Assembly (NCBI GenBank): GCA_009760855.2 | Contig: WPIO01000045.1 | Location: 2,619,501 to 2,683,500 of the forward strand | Source: Cristatella mucedo | Lineage: Eukaryota > Bryozoa > Phylactolaemata > Cristatellidae | DNA: 64,000 nucleotides | Direction: 5' to 3' | Shown here: positions 25,310-37,764 of the stretch, one piece after another | How the letters are laid out: every line of letters starts with the position of its first letter | Position numbering within the stretch: the first letter of the stretch is position 1 | The notes under the pieces: model-generated | Seen by the model: only the letters and a program-made list of their open reading frames with translations | Databases searched by the model: none | Told to the model about the DNA's origin: nothing | Translations under genes and position numbers: made by a program

Positions 25310-25558
25310 CACCCAGAGCATTAAAAATTGTAATATTAACTGTATCAATTACATGTTGTCTTGAATCGCTAAACACGACGTACCACCAGGGATTCATGCT
25401 CGGATAAGTAACGGAACAATGATGAACCTCTCCTATGTTAATTGGCACTTGTGCAGCAATTGCCTGCTCTGCTGAATATATTCCATGCCTATCTTCCATG
25501 AAGCGCTTCGCACTGAATGTAGACGATTGATAGGCTAGACTGTTCATGGCAATGTTGC
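25310..25558 (-). CDS. Fucolectin/FTP domain N-terminal exon (middle unit)
   Basis: An 83-codon exon, phase 1-1, with acceptor ctgtttttaag/GCAAC and donor GGGTG/gtaagt. It reads GNIAMNSLAYQSSTFS, then YSAEQAIAAQVP, HHCSVTYPSMNPWWYVVF and VNITIFNALGG. The order N-x-A, Q-S-S, H-x-C-S-V-T-Y, N-P-W-W and I-T-I-x-N is that of the FTP N-half. The A-V-D-G motif of the calcium loop is replaced by A-I-A-A, and the usual I-x-N-R ends as I-F-N-A, so ligand binding is probably lost or changed. It follows the EGF exon at 31964 in frame (CCRKGNIAMN). The matching C-half exon was not found before the next EGF exon at 22057. It may be lost, highly diverged, or the domain may be incomplete. Confidence 0.85.
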
Positions 25559-25828
25559 CTTAAAAACAGAATAAATCTAACGATTATAAGTGCACAAAGA
25601 TGCGGCAGGATCGTCAGTTTTGGAGAGGAGTTTTGGATTCGAAACATAAGGGATAATTAAAAACATCTGAATTTACTTAATGTTAGATTTGCAATTTTCA
25701 GTGCATTGTATTTTAGTAACTGTTTGGGAGCATTCACGATAACTCAAGATTTGGTTTCCTATCTTTGGCGGGTCAGGCAAACATGACAAGGTAAGCATTT
25801 TTAAAATACTCAAAGCTAACGATCGAGA

Positions 25829-25940
25829 ATATATATATATATATATATATATCACACATATATATATCACACATATATATATATATCACACATATATACA
25901 TCACACACATATATATATATATATATATCATATATCATGT
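25829..25940. repeat. (TA)n with TCACACA interruptions
   Basis: Runs of TA separated by regularly spaced TCACACATA units, a higher-order simple repeat. Confidence 0.93.
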
Positions 25941-26089
25941 ATAATAAATTATTGAGGATTCAAACAAATGAATACCTTTGAAATCAATAAAGGTGAAGCA
26001 GTATGATGACTTTAGGATAACCGAGTTTTAAAAATATCATTAGGAAAATAACTATTCAGAGAACTCTTTGTCAACCAAATAGAAAGCAG

Positions 26090-26395
26090 TTAAAATTGCT
26101 TCCCGGAAATAGCTACAGGCTTATCGATAGGCTGACAAAGATTAAAAGAAATTCTTTTTGGGCACAAAGATGGACACAGAGCCTTAAGCGGATTAACCAT
26201 CACTTAAGGCTAGGTCATCCAAGCAGGCTGCAACATTTGATACACCTGCTGCTGCACCCACTGATTAGTTGTAGTCGCACATGCCTATTATCGTTCGCAT
26301 AATCGTTAAAGTGCATTCCTAGATGATATTGCTCTCACTAAGACCCGACTAAATAACATAAAAAACACTAAATAACACTAAATAAAAGAGTGCCA
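26090..26395 (+). mobile_element. L2-A LINE linker fragment
   Basis: AATCGTTAAAGTGCATTCCT plus AGATGATATT matches AGATTAAATGCATTGCTAGA plus TAATAATG at 36.04 kb, the region between endonuclease and RT. It lies before the endonuclease of the next copy, so it is either a separate insertion or a rearrangement. A 68-codon ORF here has no other identity. Confidence 0.55.
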
Positions 26396-26399
26396 AGCC

Positions 26400-29300
26400 A
26401 GGTCAGAGGCCTCAAACTGAAAATGTACTCAATTAGCAGGTGCTATGAGCTGAGTTTTGACTCCTTTAGTATTCCTAACATTGTTTAGAACCGCTCAGCC
26501 CGTTGTCACTAAATCGCTACACCGAATCTCTCTGACATAGTTGTCATAAGGCCAGCTATAACTGTAACGGTAAATCTTAATGCTAGTCTTTATAATCCTC
26601 AATTAACTTGCAATTACGCCCTATTAATAGGCTAGAATCGCTTTCAAAAAAGGCATTAACCTACTCGCCTTAACAAAGACTTGGTTAAATTCAGTAAACT
26701 TCTAGACTATTATTTACCCAATCCAGACACCATTTTTTCCTTTCACACCCGCCAGATCGATCAAAACGGGAGGCGGATTCACTATTATCACAACTTCGTA
26801 CTTTAGTTTGAAGTCATTTGCTGTCCCTTCGAAGCCGTCTTTGAATCAATTAATATTTCACCAGACGACAAGCTACCAACTGTGGCAGTATTCAACTGCA
26901 CACCAGGTACCAATTCTTTGTTCAGATTTCCCTGATCTCAGCTCAATTATGTGTAGAAGCAATCGATTCTAAATCATGATAGCTGATTTCGGCATTCATT
27001 TCTTTAACTTATCTTACGACTTCAGCAGCAAATTGTATGCTTTTAATGAATCGTTGTCTCTTGAGGCTCGTAAACGTGGTCGTACTCTCACCAAACTTAC
27101 TCGACAAAATTTCCTTAATAAAATGCATCCTAATATTGCCCAGTATTACCAAATTATGCTTATCTGATGACATGCAGGTCTCAAGGGTAGCCTGCCATCA
27201 GTGCAGCAGCCCTCAGCTAGGGCTGGTCTGGCTGAGTGCCACGGAGTAGCAGGCCTCTGGGAATTGAAAGAGGAACCTGGTACAGACATTGGGATTAAAG
27301 CTGGGAAAGTCTCTATCCTCAGCTTGCATATTGGGCCAAAGCGAATGTATCGACTGGCCCGCTAATTGGCAGTACTTCCTAATAATGTCTATAATGAGAC
27401 TGAGATTGTTTTTTGGAGGCGCCCTCCATCGATCCCAAATCTAATAAGCTCACATTCATATAACTTAGGTCATTTAGTCTAAAATGTATGCCTGCCTCTC
27501 CATCTGAAACTGCCTGTGAATTTTAAAAACTCAAGACCATTAACATCAACGGTGTCCTTGCGAGAATATTTGCTTAGCCTCTGCCGCTCAAACCGACGAG
27601 TAGTTATCAAGATATAAATCTAATTAGACATAGGTGAAACATACCCCGAGAGGTTGCACCTCTGACTACGAGTCGTCACCGAGAATGATTATGGTGTATT
27701 GCAGACAATAAAAAAGTACGTATGCTAAGCACAAGCCTGAAAAAAATTACCAAAGATCTGGACGGACTTCACATCGACAGGCATACGAGGACTATTGTAC
27801 AGCGTATCGATAGAACCTAGCGCAGGTGAAGTCTAGCTCAATAAAAATATTGTTGAATCATAAATGGAGAATCAATGGAATGCTGAAATATACGACCGAT
27901 CAGCTCCTTCACCACTTCGTGGATAGCTTTTTACGAAGTCATACCTGTGATGATCTAGCTCGTCGATACTCTAGCTTTTTTGTCAACACCACATTGAAGG
28001 TCAGGGAGTCTCATACTAGGGTATCCTAGCTATCCGCTTGGAATCATGTCAGCCACTTCCATACAGAAATTCAATGTCTACGTTCAAGAAGGCCACTATT
28101 AACCTCGTTTTGTAGCTAATATTCCACTCAAATAAGAAATAAAGTTGTCTGGACCTGATTCCACTTTCTGGCATCTGTGATGCAAAGATCTGATGCTACC
28201 ATGGACAACTAACATCATAAATGTGTAATTAACTCGTCATGTCCCATGACCTTTTAGAAAGACTTTACTCTGGCCACTCCTGAAGATAGCAGCACTTTAC
28301 CCATAGAACTTGAGTAACATAATCGGCATCTCCCCTCTCAATTAATTATAAAATACACTGGAAGGAGACGATGCGGATCTCTTGAACTCATATATTGAAA
28401 CTTCAAACCTTGCTAGTAAGTTCCAGTCAGGTTTAGATATAATCAATATACTTATTAGGAATTGTTTGTAGCTTAATGAACTACTTTCGAATGCAGGTTT
28501 TTCTAAAGGGTATATGCTTGCTTTGCTCGATCTCGTGGTAGCTATGGATATTATCCATCACTAAGTTCTTCCGTTGCGCCAGTCATCTCGCTTGGGGGTC
28601 TTTGGGGCTGCCTTGCAAAGGTTCAGGTCTTATCTCAGTAGGGGACTATAGCGTATTCATATGAATTGACACAGATCAGCAGAGAAACCTCTGAAATTTG
28701 GGGTGCCTCAACACTCTGTCCACGGAACAGTTATTTTCAGGGTTTATACTTTCCCTTTTGGCGATGGGAATGGATGGCATACTATACGCTTTCAGTTCAA
28801 TGCAGCTGACACTCAGGTCTATCTTTCCTTTGATATACCTTGAGAATTACGAACTCTCGCGACTCTCTTGCTGCCACTATTGATCACATCCACATACGGT
28901 AGGCAGAAAATTCTCTTAAATTAATTGATGGCAAAAATAACTTAGTAGTTCTGGTAAAACCTAGTGTAATTCAGACATAGGAATTTTTAATGGTGACGAT
29001 CGGCAATGCCTCTGTGTGATCTCTTAAATCTGAAAGAAATCTAGATATTCTCTACCAAAGTAAGCTTGTAATACACTAACACATCAGATTCGCATTCTAG
29101 TCTGCCTACTTTTGGCTCTATATCATTAGTAAAATTAGGACTTGCATAGACAGAGACAGCATATCTTAATTGGTCAATGCATTTGTGACATCTTGTGTTG
29201 ACTTCTGAAACTTACAGCCTGTTGGTATTCAGACCTCAGCAAACGGGTGCTTACTGCTTATGCAAACCTTTAAAGGTAAATTTATCTGTCGTGACCGTCG

Positions 29301-29870
29301 CAGTTTCCACATCAGAACACATCCAGCCGACGTGCACTGGCACCCAGTCTAGCTGGACCTGGACATCCACGATCTGTCACTCAGTTTTAGGTCTCTACAT
29401 GATAAGACTTTAGCCTACCTGTCTCATTTACTCCCCAACCAATCTATGCAACTTATCACTCGCTTTTCTGAATCTAAAAAGTTTTCCTATAACTCACATG
29501 AACTTGAAATTCCCCGGAGACCCTGTATTTATTTCGTATGCTCAGAAAGTCTGGAAATCACTCCGACATGCATCAAGACATATCTTGACTTGAACTCATT
29601 TAAAAAGAAACGAAAAGCTCATCCATTTGTCTTGAAATGTGCTGGATCCAGGTGGTTTTTCCCTTATGGTTAATTAATATTTTGTCAATGTGCAGGTTGC
29701 CACTAACCACTTTTTCATACTGACCCTGTGCATGTCATCCGTAAGGATGTTGTGCTTGTTGACCTAAAGTGTGCTGCCACTAACTGCTCGATCATGCTTC
29801 CTCTACTGCAAACGTAAAATGGTTAGATAGAGATTTAGTTCTCTGGGTGAAGGACATCAAACGTAATAAA
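26400..29870 (+). mobile_element. L2-A LINE, near full-length but dead copy
   Basis: This is the most complete LINE here. Endonuclease remnants run from about 26.6 kb: RSINRLESLSKKALTYSP, ALTKTWLNS, T-G-G-G-F, and a G/A-D-F-x-x-H equivalent at ADFGIHF near 26.98 kb. The linker follows at 27.75-28.03 kb (QAYEDYC, SSSIKILLNHKW, DDLARRYSSFFVNTTLKV). RT comes at 28.35-29.2 kb: motif A degraded to LLDLVVAMDIIHH, PQG degraded, and YADD changed to FNAAD. The 3' UTR ends at GATTTAGTTCTCTGGGTG (29.83-29.85 kb). L2 elements of the CR1 superfamily copy themselves by target-primed reverse transcription. Frameshifts and stops throughout rule out activity. Confidence 0.82.
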
Positions 29871-30685
29871 ACTGCGTCTTTTTATACTGTTTTGCACACA
29901 ATCAGCTTTTCTGCCTGTGAACGTAATAGTATTGACTTCTTATCAAGGATAAGGCCGATGGTAAGACATTTCAAGAACACTAATGACCCAGTACATTTTG
30001 CAGCTACGCAAAATTGCTGGTCTCATACTTAATTCGGATTTAGCATTTAATGAAAAGTAGCATTGTAGATCATTTGTATAATTTCTAGCTAGCTTTAACT
30101 TAAGGTCTTCTAAATATATTTGTCTTGAGACTTATGGAACGTCATGTATACATTGTTTCTAATTCAATTCAGGTAGTCACCCATAATTTCTGATGTTTTT
30201 ATTAGTGGAGCAAAAGTGTCGCGTTTTATTAGTTCCAATTTTTGATCAATATTTATCTATCCGAAGTAGTTATATTGGGTAATTAAATTCAAATAAGAAC
30301 ACGATACAGGCTTTTTACAACTTATTTCAACCTGTCCTAGGTAAATTCCTAATAAAAAATAGTAGCTTCAGTCACTATTAAGGCTTCAACATAATAGCAA
30401 TTTGCATTTACTTTATGTCCACTAAAAAAAATTAGGTGGCGTATTTTTCTGGCATCGGTTGATGCTAGGTTTTGTAAGCACACTGCATGTACAATTTCCT
30501 AGGAATGCCCATATGCCCTGACAAGCGAATTCAACTGTTTGTTTTTTTTTACTTTTAATACAGACATATCCGGAGATTACTTTATGAAATTAGGACTTAG
30601 GTTTAAGCATTTATTTGAAAGCCTACCTACTTCAATGCAGTTCGAGGCCTTTGCTGATATAGTAAATTCGGTAATGCATATCTAA
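29871..30685. other. AT-rich DNA, no gene seen
   Basis: Intronic position within the minus-strand lectin gene. No repeat or exon was recognised. Confidence 0.45.
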
Positions 30686-30689
30686 AAGA

Positions 30690-31450
30690 GGGAATCGCTT
30701 GCATACTGTAAATTAGGACAGGAATAAATTTAAGTAGCTCCGTAGATCTGTCTTGGCTTGATTATTGCAATTCTCTATTTGCTGGGCTACCAAAAAAGCG
30801 ATTAGGGTACTGCAGCCGACTGTGAATATGGCTGCAAGGCTAGTCTTCAAGTCCTAGAAGTTTGAGCACGTGTCTCCTTTGCTAAAAGAGCTAAGATGGA
30901 TGCACATTGACCAACAGATTCAGAGCACTGTTCTTAAGCTGACCCACGAGGACCGCCACGGCTTGGCTCCTCTTTACCTAGCTGAACTGCTGCATCAGTT
31001 TCAGCCTGTGCCTGCCCTCAGGTCCCGTGTGAACAATCAATTAGCTGTCCGATTACTCTGCTTAAAGACGGTTGGCGACAGAAGGTTTAGCTCTGCAAGT
31101 CCTAGACTGTGGAACTCGCTTCGACAATTATTACGCAGCGACAAATACTCTACTACTTCCAACCATGGCTCATCCTTTTCAGCGGTCCTGAGCTGCTACT
31201 TCCATGCTACTCACTACTTCAACTGCTCCTCTGACTCTGTTATGCTTCCCACTTTCTCTTTATTGTGTGAGACGAAGTCTTTTGGCTACCGAATGGGTAC
31301 CGAAACCTGCTTAGGCTGCGAGGCTGCTATACAAAACTCTCCTGCGTTACACCCACATGGTCTTTATGAGTTTGTGAAGTTACAGACGGAGATATCGTAC
31401 ATTACATTTCGTAGGATACAAAAAGTGTTGATTAGGCTTGGTTAATGCAT
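30690..31450 (+). mobile_element. L2-B LINE, end of RT ORF and 3' end
   Basis: A 191-codon open frame (30870-31445) starts inside the element with LLKELRWMHIDQQIQSTVL, then DRHGLAPLYLAELLHQF, VGDRRFSSASPRLWNSL. This is the typical C-terminal end of L2/CR1 ORF2, where L-H-W-L-P-V-x-x-R-I, F-K and L-W-N-x-L-P are conserved. It runs through to GGCTGCGAGGCTGCTATAC and ACCGACGGAGATATCG-like sequence followed by ACATTACATT. It is the best preserved L2-B piece in the window and shows the family consensus for the other four. Confidence 0.83.
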
Positions 31451-31963
31451 CACGGAATCAATAAACCACCTAATCTGTCGGGACTTTATATTAGGCGGAT
31501 GCTGAAATTTCCAGATGATTTTGCTTTTGCTAGATTAAATACCTGCTAAGATTATACCAAATGCAGTCAAGATATTACTAGTGAATCAGAATAATAGGAT
31601 TTGCTGCCCTTGCCGTTATAACAAAGAGTTTAAGATGTTTTAGGAAGTCAATTGTTCGAGATATCTAATAGAGTGGTCTCAATGTTTTGAACTACGTCTC
31701 GTCAGACTCAGTGACTGAAAATTTACAACTTATCACAGTAAATGAAAATTAGAAGCATTCTGCAACATTATTGAGTGATGTGGAGATAATCTACCAACTT
31801 TATGTACAACCAGATTGAGCTCAGAATATGACCCAGGCTGAATCATTGAAACAACGTGGCTAAATGATTGATCGGATACCGAAACATATTTGACAGGTAA
31901 TTTAATTATTGGAATCATTAGGTGCAGGACAACAGGGAGCATACTATAACATATTTGGTTAAC
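31451..31963. other. Intronic DNA
   Basis: Follows the donor of the EGF exon at 31964 on the minus strand. No other feature was recognised. Confidence 0.5.
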
Positions 31964-32116
31964 CTTTTCTGCAGCAAGGTCCCTCCCAGCCATTTTGACA
32001 CCCATCAGGGCATATTTGTGTGGTAAGGTCACATTCCAGACCGTTAGCACAGTGACAGGAGCTTCCAACTTCCTGGGTCGAAGCATGGTTGTTGATAGAT
32101 GTTAACCAGACGATTT
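31964..32116 (-). CDS. EGF-like (type b) exon, first unit
   Basis: A 51-codon exon, phase 1-1, with acceptor atattttgtttcag and donor AAAAG/gttaac. It codes for EIVWLTSINNHAST, then GSSCHCANGLEC, TTQICPDGCQNGWEGPCC and RKG. The spacing C-x-C-(5)-C-(6)-C-(3)-C, followed by G-W-x-G-P-x-C, matches the twin exon at 21926-22057 and the EGF fold. The last glycine pair is shifted so that the final cysteine is doubled (PCC). Spliced to the FTP exon at 25310-25558 it reads RKGNIAMN. This is the most upstream exon of the gene that I can place with confidence. Its own partner FTP and type-a EGF exons must lie further upstream (higher coordinates) and were not found intact within the window. Confidence 0.8.
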
Positions 32117-32302
32117 CTGAAACAAAATATTGAGTTTCTTGCTGCTGCGACTAAAGTTTATTATAGGATGCAATACAGATTACGTCTACGCTATGAAATA
32201 TGTATTCGTTTTATAGGTATAAAATTAGAACCATTATACAATAATTAAAAAACGTCGGAATTTTTAAAATAAATGTAATTCATTTGCATAGCACCATAAG
32301 AG

Positions 32303-32425
32303 AACCTAATCTGTATTCAGGTGGTTCACGTTTTCCTCCGGGCTTGAATCTACGACCTCAGTCAAACCTCAGTCGGGGCTGGCACCTTAACTGCTGGATC
32401 AAACAGGCTCGGCTTTACAATGATT
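32303..32425 (-). mobile_element. SINE1 fragment
   Basis: On the plus strand GGGCTTGAATCTACGACCTC, AGTCGGGGCTGGCACC and TTAACTGCTGGATCAAAC are the reverse of the SINE1 head at 32.9 kb (GTTTGGTCTAGCGGTTAAGG, GACTCGAGCCC). It lies about 200 bases upstream of the EGF exon, in the same orientation as the gene. Confidence 0.72.
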
Positions 32426-32894
32426 ATCAATAAGTTGTATAACAATTTGTTATTATTTAGCACACATTATAAAGTAATGCAGTTTTACTATTGCAATCAA
32501 ACTGAGTCCCAACTTACACATATCCCTAAGCTTCAAGTCCAAAATATTTGCACTACGTCCAAGTGTTTGAAGAATATGCCACATGAAATTTGAGATGTTG
32601 AATTCACACTGGCATAATATAGGCTATTAAAAGACGTATACCAATTGATATGTTTTCAAAATATGATAACCCTAATTTCTGTCTCTTGAGGCACCCTACA
32701 TTTTACCTCATATTTAATTTATTTTAAGTCGTTCACATTTATACTTAATATAGGTCGTTGATTCGCCTGTGTCGCCTAATGATAAATACCTTTATTATGT
32801 TGGTAAGGAAACTTAACTTGAAAACCTACTTTCATAGACCTACTCATTCTCTTCTAGACTAAATTGAAGCGAATAAGTTTAAGGACTTCTCAGC
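32426..32894. other. AT-rich DNA
   Basis: Nothing recognised between the two oppositely oriented SINE1 copies. Confidence 0.4.
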
Positions 32895-33900
<1,006 letters not shown>

Positions 33901-33904
33901 TACT

Positions 33905-35600
33905 ATTATTCTTTTTTTTCTTATATTTGAAATAACACCCTCGGAGAACTCAATTTCTTTTTTTGCCATTTAAATTTGCTGCACAGGAAGCATGATCTAC
34001 TGGTTAGTGGAAGCATGCTCAATTAACTACAAGAATAACATGATTAGGGTGGCATGCTCAGCATGAAAATTTTAACGGCAGCAAGCATGGGGTCAGCATG
34101 AATAGGCACATAAGCGACGAATCGCAGGGGTTTAATAGTAGCTGCCAAAAATAGATACGTTCTTACTTTTCTTTAAATGTTGACTAGTCAAAGAATGTCG
34201 TAGCACAGGTCGGTAGTGAGCTCCAGATATTGGGAGCATGCGAGCTAAAGGTACAGGTTTGGAGGTTTCTATAAGGTACAAGTAAACAATTAGATTCCAA
34301 AAGTGAGTTGCAGGCTGCTTAGCCTGGTGAAGGAATATATCTGATAGATAAGCATCAGCGAAATAATGAAGGTAAATATAGGTGGGGAACAGAACTTAGA
34401 AGTATATGCCTGATAGGGAGCTATTGCAGGTAACCTAGAGGTGTTGTGAAGTGGCAACGATGACGCTCACATCAGACATGCATAGCTGAATGATTTGACA
34501 CCAGCTGCGAGATGCTGGTTGCATTGGCAGTTATACCAGCAAGCAGTGAGTTACAGAAGTAAAGACTGGTTATCATCAATGTATTAAGTAATTTAGATGT
34601 GATATGACGGTCTAAAAAAGGCTGAGTTTTAGCAATTTATGTTGCTGAAAGTATGTCCGATTGGCTTTGGAGCTGATATAGATTGTCTAATGAAAAGTTT
34701 CTTTTAGATATGACACCTAGACTTCATGCCGATTAAAGAGGATATATGCAGGCACAACCGGTTACTATCCTTTCCTTGTAAATGTCTGAAAAACACTCCT
34801 GTTTCGCATGTAACTAGTAGGCTGGTTGTATCACATTTTTATTTTGTAAGTTGGAGGCCAGCCATAAGGGGATGTCGTCGAGACTTGCAGCAAGCGAGTC
34901 AATAAAATTTGCCTTGTTCGACTGTTGTAATGGATAAATAATAATTAACAAATCCTAGCTGATTAACCAGCCTCTTTTTGAATGGCGACAGAGGAGCTTT
35001 TACGGCTATCACCACCCCTGCAGTGGCGATAAGGAATCGTCCACTGCATAAATCCGACCCCTTTCATGACCTCAGGACCGAGGTCGTGAAAGCAATCGCC
35101 TTACCTAGTGCGCCATCACATCTCAAAGCGAATATACAACTGAGCCTCATCTGCATAGACGTGAATGCCTAAACTGTGCCTGGAAATCACACTGGCCAAA
35201 AGGTGAGTATAAACCGTCAAAAGAACAGGACTAAAAATAGACCCCTGAAGTACCCTATACTACAGAGGTTGCTCCGATGACCCTTCTCTATTCACAATAA
35301 TACTCTGAAGTCTTCCACGGAGGTAGGACCTGAACCATTGTGATGAAGCGCCAGTAATGCCCAGGCTAGATGACAGGCCCTCAAGAAGGACTTGACGATC
35401 GTTAAATTCAAAAGCCGCCGAACGCTTGAGCAAAACAAGCAGAGATAATCCAGCTCAGTCGGCACTCCTCACTAAGTTGTTATAAATCCGCAGTATTGCT
35501 GACTCGGCTGAGTGATCAGGGATCGAAACTGACTGTTACTGACTAGCGAGGTTTAAATTTTCGATGTAAGAGTTCAGCAAGTCTGGCAAGATTTGTTCCA
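33905..35600 (-). mobile_element. L2-A LINE copy with SINE2 insertion
   Basis: On the plus strand the tail appears first (ACACCCTCGGAGAACTCAAT at 33935-33954), then the reversed 3' UTR and RT domain. Near 35.33-35.43 kb the reverse complement gives TTCGGCGGCTTTTGAATTTA (motif A, A-A-F-E-F), CTTCTTGAGGGCCTGTCATC and GGCATTACTGGCGC (GITGA), and just past it the PQGS region. Bases 34931-35119 are an inserted SINE2. Stops throughout. Confidence 0.8.
34931..35119 (-). mobile_element. SINE2 inside an L2-A copy
   Basis: The reverse complement begins GTGATGGCGCACTAGGTAAG and includes the GACCTCGGTCCTGAGGTC pseudo-palindrome. It ends CAAAAAGAGGCTGGTTAATC plus AGCTAGGATTTG with an AT tail. The same family occurs at 24123 and 63734. 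It has the same orientation as its host LINE. Confidence 0.87.
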
Positions 35601-35619
35601 GTGACTAATTCGTTTTGTT

Positions 35620-35738
35620 GGTTTATCAAGCATTATAAAATTCACCATTCAATTGCATTTCCTTTGCAAAAAATGTAAAGTGCCTAGAAAGAGATTGAGT
35701 TATCTGAGGGAGCTTCATCAAGTACATTATTATTACTA
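35620..35738 (+). mobile_element. L2-A 3' tail fragment
   Basis: Contains CACCATTCAATTGCATTTCC, GTAAAGTGCCTAGAAAGAG, TTATCTGAGGGAGCTTCATC and AAGTACATTATTATTA. It abuts the 5' side of the minus-strand copy at 33905-35600. Confidence 0.85.
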
Positions 35739-35739
35739 G

Positions 35740-37062
35740 AATACTTATTTTGCAGAATAGGCTGAAGGGAGACTTTGGAGAATGTTCTCGAATTCACTTT
35801 TGTCTAATGTTATTTTCTTGAGTATTTATCAGACTACAGCCCTTTAGAACTTATTCTGATTGTTAATTGGATATTTCTCAGAAGAAATGACGTGCCTGTG
35901 AATATCTAAACACTTATCGCTTGAGGCTGCTGGGTCTCCCAAGCCGGCGGCTGCCATTGCAAATCTGATGTTCAACGGCTGCTAATAGCCAGCATGTTAG
36001 TTATGATCGTCTGCAGCTGTTATCAATTTTTCATCGTAGATTAAATGCATTGCTAGATAATAATGCTGCTGCTAAGATTCGTAAACTATACATTAACAAA
36101 AGAAAAGCACCCGGGAGCAGCAGCAGTGGCCACTCTGACTGTCCATCAAAAGGCGTACGAGGACTACTGTAGGTCGTACCAATCGATCCTAGTAAAGGCC
36201 GAGTCTAGCTTCTATAAAAACTTCGTTGAATCGCAGATGCACAATCCAGAAATGATGATGTCGACGCTCAATCATCTCCTCAACAGCGCCCAGATTAGCT
36301 CCTTACCTGATGATCCCTGTGATGGTCTTGCAGATCGCTTTTCTCGATTCTGTGTCCAGAAGGTAGACAAGATCAGGGAGTATATCCCTGTGATGACAAA
36401 ATTCCCACCGGAGTGCTGTTCCCCGATTCCTGGCTGCCCCTCAATGTCTACTTTTAAGCAGGTCACTAGTGATCTCATCCTGAAGTTTGTATCTCAATCA
36501 AAGATGACAGCAAGTCGTTTTGACCCTATTCCCAATGTCCTGCTCCAACTGTGTATAGATCAGCTGCTGCCATGCATAACTAACATCATCAATGTATCAT
36601 TAGCTTCAGGTCATGTCCTAGCACCTTTCAAACAAGCTTTAGTCAAGTAACTTCTCAAGAATGCAGCACTAGACGAAAAGGATTCGAGCAACTACCGCCC
36701 AGTCTCCCTTCTACCATTCCTACCGAATACACTGGAACGGATCGTGGCGGTCCAGCTTAACTCATTCATTGACACTTCAAACCTTGCTAGTAAGTACCAC
36801 TCTGTTTTTACAGCTAATCAAGCAACAGAATCAGCTATCTTGTAGTGCCCAACGACTAACTTAGGAATGCAGACGAGGTTTGAGTATCTCTGCTCGTTTT
36901 TCTTGATCTTTCGGCAGCTTTTGATGCTATTGATAGCCAAGTTATTCTAGACCACTTAACATTTCGTTTGAGCATTACTGGCACTGCTATGTGATGCTTC
37001 AGGTTCTGTCACAGTTGGAAACTCAGTGGGAGACTTAGTGGGATACTATATCTGTCTTCCAC
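35740..37062 (+). mobile_element. L2-A LINE copy, linker and first half of RT
   Basis: A 195-codon open frame (36063-36650) carries the EN-RT linker (VHQKAYEDYCRSYQSIL, ESSFYKNFVESQMHNPEMM, DGLADRFSRFCVQKVDKIRE, SRFDPIPNVLLQLCIDQLL). After a stop at 36648 it continues as SSNYRPVSLLPFL and LNSFIDTSNLASKY, the first RT motifs. Motif A then decays with a frameshift near 36.85-36.95 kb. The copy breaks off near 37.06 kb, where L2-B sequence takes over, so the element is either interrupted or recombined. Confidence 0.82.
36063..36650 (+). pseudogene. L2-A ORF2 linker/RT fragment
   Basis: This is the open part of the LINE described for 35740-37062. It has no start codon of its own, since the methionine at 36063 is internal. 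It ends at a premature stop (GTCAAG-TAA) just before the conserved (K)K-A-x-x-D-x-x-x-x-S-N-Y-R-P-V-S block, which continues in the same frame. It covers the region between the apurinic-type endonuclease and the polymerase and holds no catalytic residue. Confidence 0.8.
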
Positions 37063-37074
37063 AGTCGTTGCACA

Positions 37075-37745
37075 AAATTTAACTAGCTCCTTAGCACTGT
37101 CTCAGCTTGGTAATTGTAATTCCCTTTTGGTTGGGCTACCAAAGAAAGCTACTAGGCAACTGCAGTTGCCTATTAGTATGGCTGCATGGCTAGTACCCGT
37201 GGTTTTCCCACTAGTCTTCTTTGTTAGAACAGCTTGGATGGATGCCGGTTGAGCAACGGATACGGAGCAAAGCTCTTACTCGGACTCACAAGGCCTGCCA
37301 CGGCTTGGCTCCTTCGTACTTAGCTGAACTGCTGTACCAGTTTAAGCTTCTTCGCGCCCTCAGGTCCTTGTGTGGACGATAAAATAGCTGTTCCATTTCA
37401 TTGCTTAAAGAGCGTTGGCGACAGAAGCCTTAGCTCTGCAGATCCGAGACTGAGGAACTCGCCTCCACAATTCTTATGCAACGACAACTAACATTCTGCA
37501 GCCCATCAAGGCTCATCCTTTTTCAGTGTTCTAGAGCTAATACTTCCATTCTACTCACTACTTCAACTGCTCTCCTGGCCCTGCCATGCTTCCCACTTTT
37601 TCTTTGTCGGGTGAGACGAAGTATGTTGGTTACCGAATGCGTACCGATTGCCGCTTAAGCTGTGAGTGTGCTATACAAAACTCTCCTGCTTAACACCCAC
37701 ATTGTCTTTATGACTTTGTGGAGTTGCCGACTTAGATACATTCAG
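37075..37745 (+). mobile_element. L2-B LINE 3' fragment
   Basis: Matches the L2-B copy at 30.7-31.4 kb in order: TAACTAGCTCCTTAGCACTG, TTGGGCTACCAAAGAAAGC, the EQLGWMPVEQRIR segment, CACGGCTTGGCTCC, GAGCGTTGGCGACAGAAGCC, CACCCACATTGTCTTTATGA. It ends GCCGACTTAGATACATTCAG, with the ACATT tail nearly lost. Confidence 0.83.
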
Positions 37746-37764
37746 CCGCCTTTCCCTTTGCAGC

